Assembly (NCBI GenBank): GCA_024138025.1
Contig: JAMXBD010000013.1
Location: forward strand, 744,001 to 808,000
Direction: 5' to 3'
DNA from: Combretum micranthum
Taxonomy: Eukaryota; Streptophyta; Magnoliopsida; Myrtales; Combretaceae
Length of the DNA stretch: 64,000 bases
A model generated the notes under the pieces. The model ran no database searches and was not told the origin of the DNA. It saw nothing but the letters and a program-made list of their open reading frames with translations. Of this stretch, positions 61,533 through 64,000 are shown piece by piece. Within the stretch, counting starts at the first letter, position 1; every line of letters begins with the position of its first letter. The translations under genes were made by a program, and so were the position numbers.

Positions 61533-63018
61533 TGTAACGCCTTAATCTGAAGGCATTACAACTCGCCATATGTCCTCGCTAAATAAGAGCATACTAAGGC
61601 TATGATTCCATTAATCTACAATTTTATAAACATAAATCATCTTCCATATCTCACATATAAGGGTACTTCAAAATAATTATCTCATAATAAAAAATTCCAT
61701 AATAACTAAGTTGACTTAAACCAAACGTTAACTTACATCAAACTTAAAAGTATCATATGAAAGGGAAGCCTTAAAACATCTTAAAATATCATAAATCCTA
61801 AAACTAAAATCAAACTCCAATTGTTCAAATAGTTAATAAAACTTTCATAAGGTCTTCAACTTTAACTATCTTCAATACTAAATATCTAATAATCGGCAAG
61901 AAAGTTATCTCCGATATCGTCATCCCGTAATCTACATAAACACCATATCCAGATAAATCAAACACTACGGGATCATCACCTATTCCTGGAAAATTTAAAA
62001 GAGTGAGCATAAAGGCCTAGTACACCATATCACAAACACATGCGCATAAGCAATCACATATAAATCCACATGCAACATAATATCATATGCAAAAAACACA
62101 AATTATTATCTTTAATTACCTAGCAACCAATACAATTTAAAACCATATGCATCTAGTCCTAAATCTGAAGTGACTCATGACTCTGTAAAAACAACCGGTA
62201 TAGAAAATAATAATATATACATATATTGGTATTAGGAATTCCCCACACACCCTGGGTACCATACTTATACAGCATTTAGACTATCGGAATCATCTTCATG
62301 CATGACTCTACTCGAGACAACGTCACACACGGCTCATCAGGGCACCGTCCTAGTAGCAACCATCCTCCCAATCTGCTAGACCCAGCTAAAGACAAGTAAT
62401 AAACTCAATTTAAAGCCGGATAGTATTATGTCAATTTATAAATACTAAGCCTACAATCACAATTAACAAGACTTGATTCCCTTTCAAAATCCAATAAGAA
62501 ACTTAGGAAAAGATTACACTTTTAAATCACTAAAAGAATATAGAAGGATCACTTACCTATTTCCTTGGTTCTTCTTCCTCTTGAAGCAAAATCAAGCTTA
62601 GAGAATTCTCTAGGATTTTCTATAACTTTAGGAGAGGTTTTGACAAAAAGAAACTAAGGTAGGACTATTTATAAAACATAGGAAAACTTAAAAATCTGAA
62701 CATGTATGTTGGCATAAAGGCCAACGGCTTAGGAACATAAGCTGACGGCCTATAATTTACATTGGCGGCTTAGAACTCAAAGATGATTCAGATGCATTTG
62801 TAAGCTGGCACCAACGCCGACTATGTACAGGTCAAAGGCCGGCTGCATTGAGGTGGTGTACAGCTGCGTCTCCTTTTTCCTCAATCACATGTCTACCATT
62901 TAACATAACATATATACATATATATGTGTATGTATATATTAGGATGATCATAAAATCCTCTTATTTATCAACAAATAACACATTTACCTTCATTATAAAT
63001 CATTATCTTTATATTACA
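61533..63018 (-). repeat. Solo gypsy LTR nested in the minus-strand copia element
   Basis: Plus-strand TGTAACGCCTTAATCTGAAGGC at the left and TTATATTACA at the right. Reversed, the start TGTAATATAAAGATAATG matches TGTAATATACAGAAATAAAG of the 45884 LTR, and the ends share AAGGCATTACAAC. Flanks ATTTC and GTTTC differ at one base. There is no internal region or primer site, so it is a solo LTR. At 1.49 kb it is shorter than its 2.1-kb relative, so it carries internal deletions. Confidence 0.75.
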
Positions 63019-63695
63019 GTTTCACTAAAAATTCTATCTTAAAGAAATTGAACATAAATTCATGTTAAAAGACTTTTGATCGGTGCGGCAGGAGTACATT
63101 ACGTGATTAGGCTAATTCATTTTCCAATTGACACCATTGTCATCTTGCTTCTTTTTAGGAAAAGAATAGCCATTGCTCCCATGATGAATTTTATGAAACA
63201 AGACTCATGCCCATTCATTACCATTATAAATAAGTAAAATTGCCTTTGTCAGTTTTTATACGATATTTCTGGAAAAGAACAGCCATTCCTCGATAGTTAA
63301 GAATACAACTGACGCAACAATTATATCCTTTAATAATAATTCACGGAAACGAATTTTCATTGCATAACTGTGTCTTTGCAGTCAGTTCGGTGGAAGATGA
63401 TCCAAACACCAGTTTCTATTTCATTAGCAGAAACGTTTCAGATCAAGATTCTACCACCATTTCAAATCATTCGGCATAAAATCATGAAAAATGTCATCAT
63501 CCACCAAATAATCTCCGAGTATATGCTAATTGAGTATATAACGGTGAATTCTTTCATCAATCCATTCTCGTAACAAAATAGTAAAGCCGTTATGATACTT
63601 TTTTGACATTCAATAAATTAGTCGGTTTTTTTTTTTTTTTTACCCGAATGAAACTTCAACAATTTACTGGAAAATCATGAGTTCATTAACTAATG
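63019..63695 (-). other. 5' leader and gag region of the minus-strand copia element, not readable
   Basis: Lies between the primer site and the nested LTR, where leader and gag start are expected. No gag motif could be read on the minus strand. A poly-T run lies at 63626-63641. The plus-strand frame at 63370-63573 is not a gene. Confidence 0.4.
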
Positions 63696-63707
63696 GCTTT
63701 GATACCA
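63696..63707 (-). other. Primer binding site of minus-strand copia element
   Basis: TGGTATCAAAGC on the minus strand, two bases from the LTR end, differs from the tRNA-iMet site at one base. Confidence 0.8.
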
Positions 63708-63709
63708 CA

Positions 63710-64000
63710 TGTAAGATAATTTTATAATTTATATGATATGATTATTTCATCAATATTAATTTTAGGATCTTCAAACTTCATAATTTTTGGAATGAATAAA
63801 TGGATAAGATGCATACATTTATCCATAACCATAATACTGCATTGAATTCCAGTGAACAAGATTGATTTAAAATTTTTTAATAGACACCTTATCCCTCTAA
63901 AGTAGTCTTATTTCTCCAAGAGAGTATAGTTTTTCTTCCTTATCATTTTAATTTGTGATGGAGTGATTGTGAAAAATGTGAAAAGCATTTTTTTTTTAGT
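63710..64000 (-). repeat. 5' LTR of minus-strand copia element, cut by window end
   Basis: Matches the first 291 bases of 57318-57783 in order, including GGAGTGATTGTGAAAAATGT near the window edge. About 175 more bases should lie outside. Confidence 0.85.

Larger units (their letters stand above)
57318..64000 (-). mobile_element. Minus-strand Ty1/copia element, runs off the right end
   Basis: The 3' LTR at 57318-57783 and the first 291 bases of the 5' LTR at 63710-64000 match closely in sequence and order. A primer site abuts the 5' LTR and a purine tract abuts the 3' LTR, both on the minus strand. Between them lie the copia pol domains in the order expected for the minus strand, plus a nested solo LTR at 61533-63018. 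The outer flank is outside the window, so a target duplication cannot be tested (left flank CAAAT). Confidence 0.85.

Overview
The window looks like a TE-rich, AT-rich intergenic stretch of a eudicot flowering-plant nuclear genome. The evidence is one multi-exon plant gene with GT-AG introns, plant-type Ty1/copia and Ty3/gypsy (chromovirus) retrotransposons primed by tRNA-Met-like sites, hAT and Mutator-type MITEs, and many microsatellites. I see no bacterial-style operons, rRNA, tRNA or CRISPR. The species cannot be named from the sequence.

Layout: 1-11.2 kb is non-coding and carries a scatter of MITE-sized elements: hAT-type at 1-431, 2392-2757, 7918-8619 and 9281-9939, and long-inverted-repeat elements at 1388-1743, 3529-3895, 4790-5138, 5217-5482 and 6085-6355. 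At 11.2-13.9 kb sits a short LTR element with a decayed gag-protease and no reverse transcriptase. The only gene that looks intact is at 14.77-20.79 kb on the + strand. It has 13 exons and encodes a 567-residue NRAMP metal transporter of the plant NRAMP1/NRAMP6 type. It has two oddities: the TM1 metal-binding motif reads DPGS instead of DPGN, and intron 5 starts with GC instead of GT. Its introns contain hAT-type insertions.

From 21 to 64 kb the window is almost wholly retrotransposon debris. There is a minus-strand gypsy LTR at 25.4-27.2 kb and a Ty1/copia element at 28.7-37.4 kb with both LTRs and a 5-bp target duplication, interrupted by a 3.56-kb solo LTR. A head-to-tail chimera at 39.6-48.0 kb joins a 5' copia half to a 3' chromovirus half that keeps a 2.1-kb LTR. 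Further LTR fragments lie at 49.6-50.8 kb, with a SIRE-like solo LTR at 52.2-53.7 kb. A minus-strand copia element from 57.3 kb runs off the window end and holds a solo LTR of the same family as the chromovirus. All TE reading frames are broken by stops and frameshifts, so none looks autonomous.

The pattern is a single metal-transport gene in a nested-transposon landscape. Insertion order can be partly read: the copia elements are older than the solo LTRs inside them. The most interesting biology is the NRAMP gene, where an altered metal-coordinating residue and a non-canonical splice donor could mean changed substrate use or early decay.
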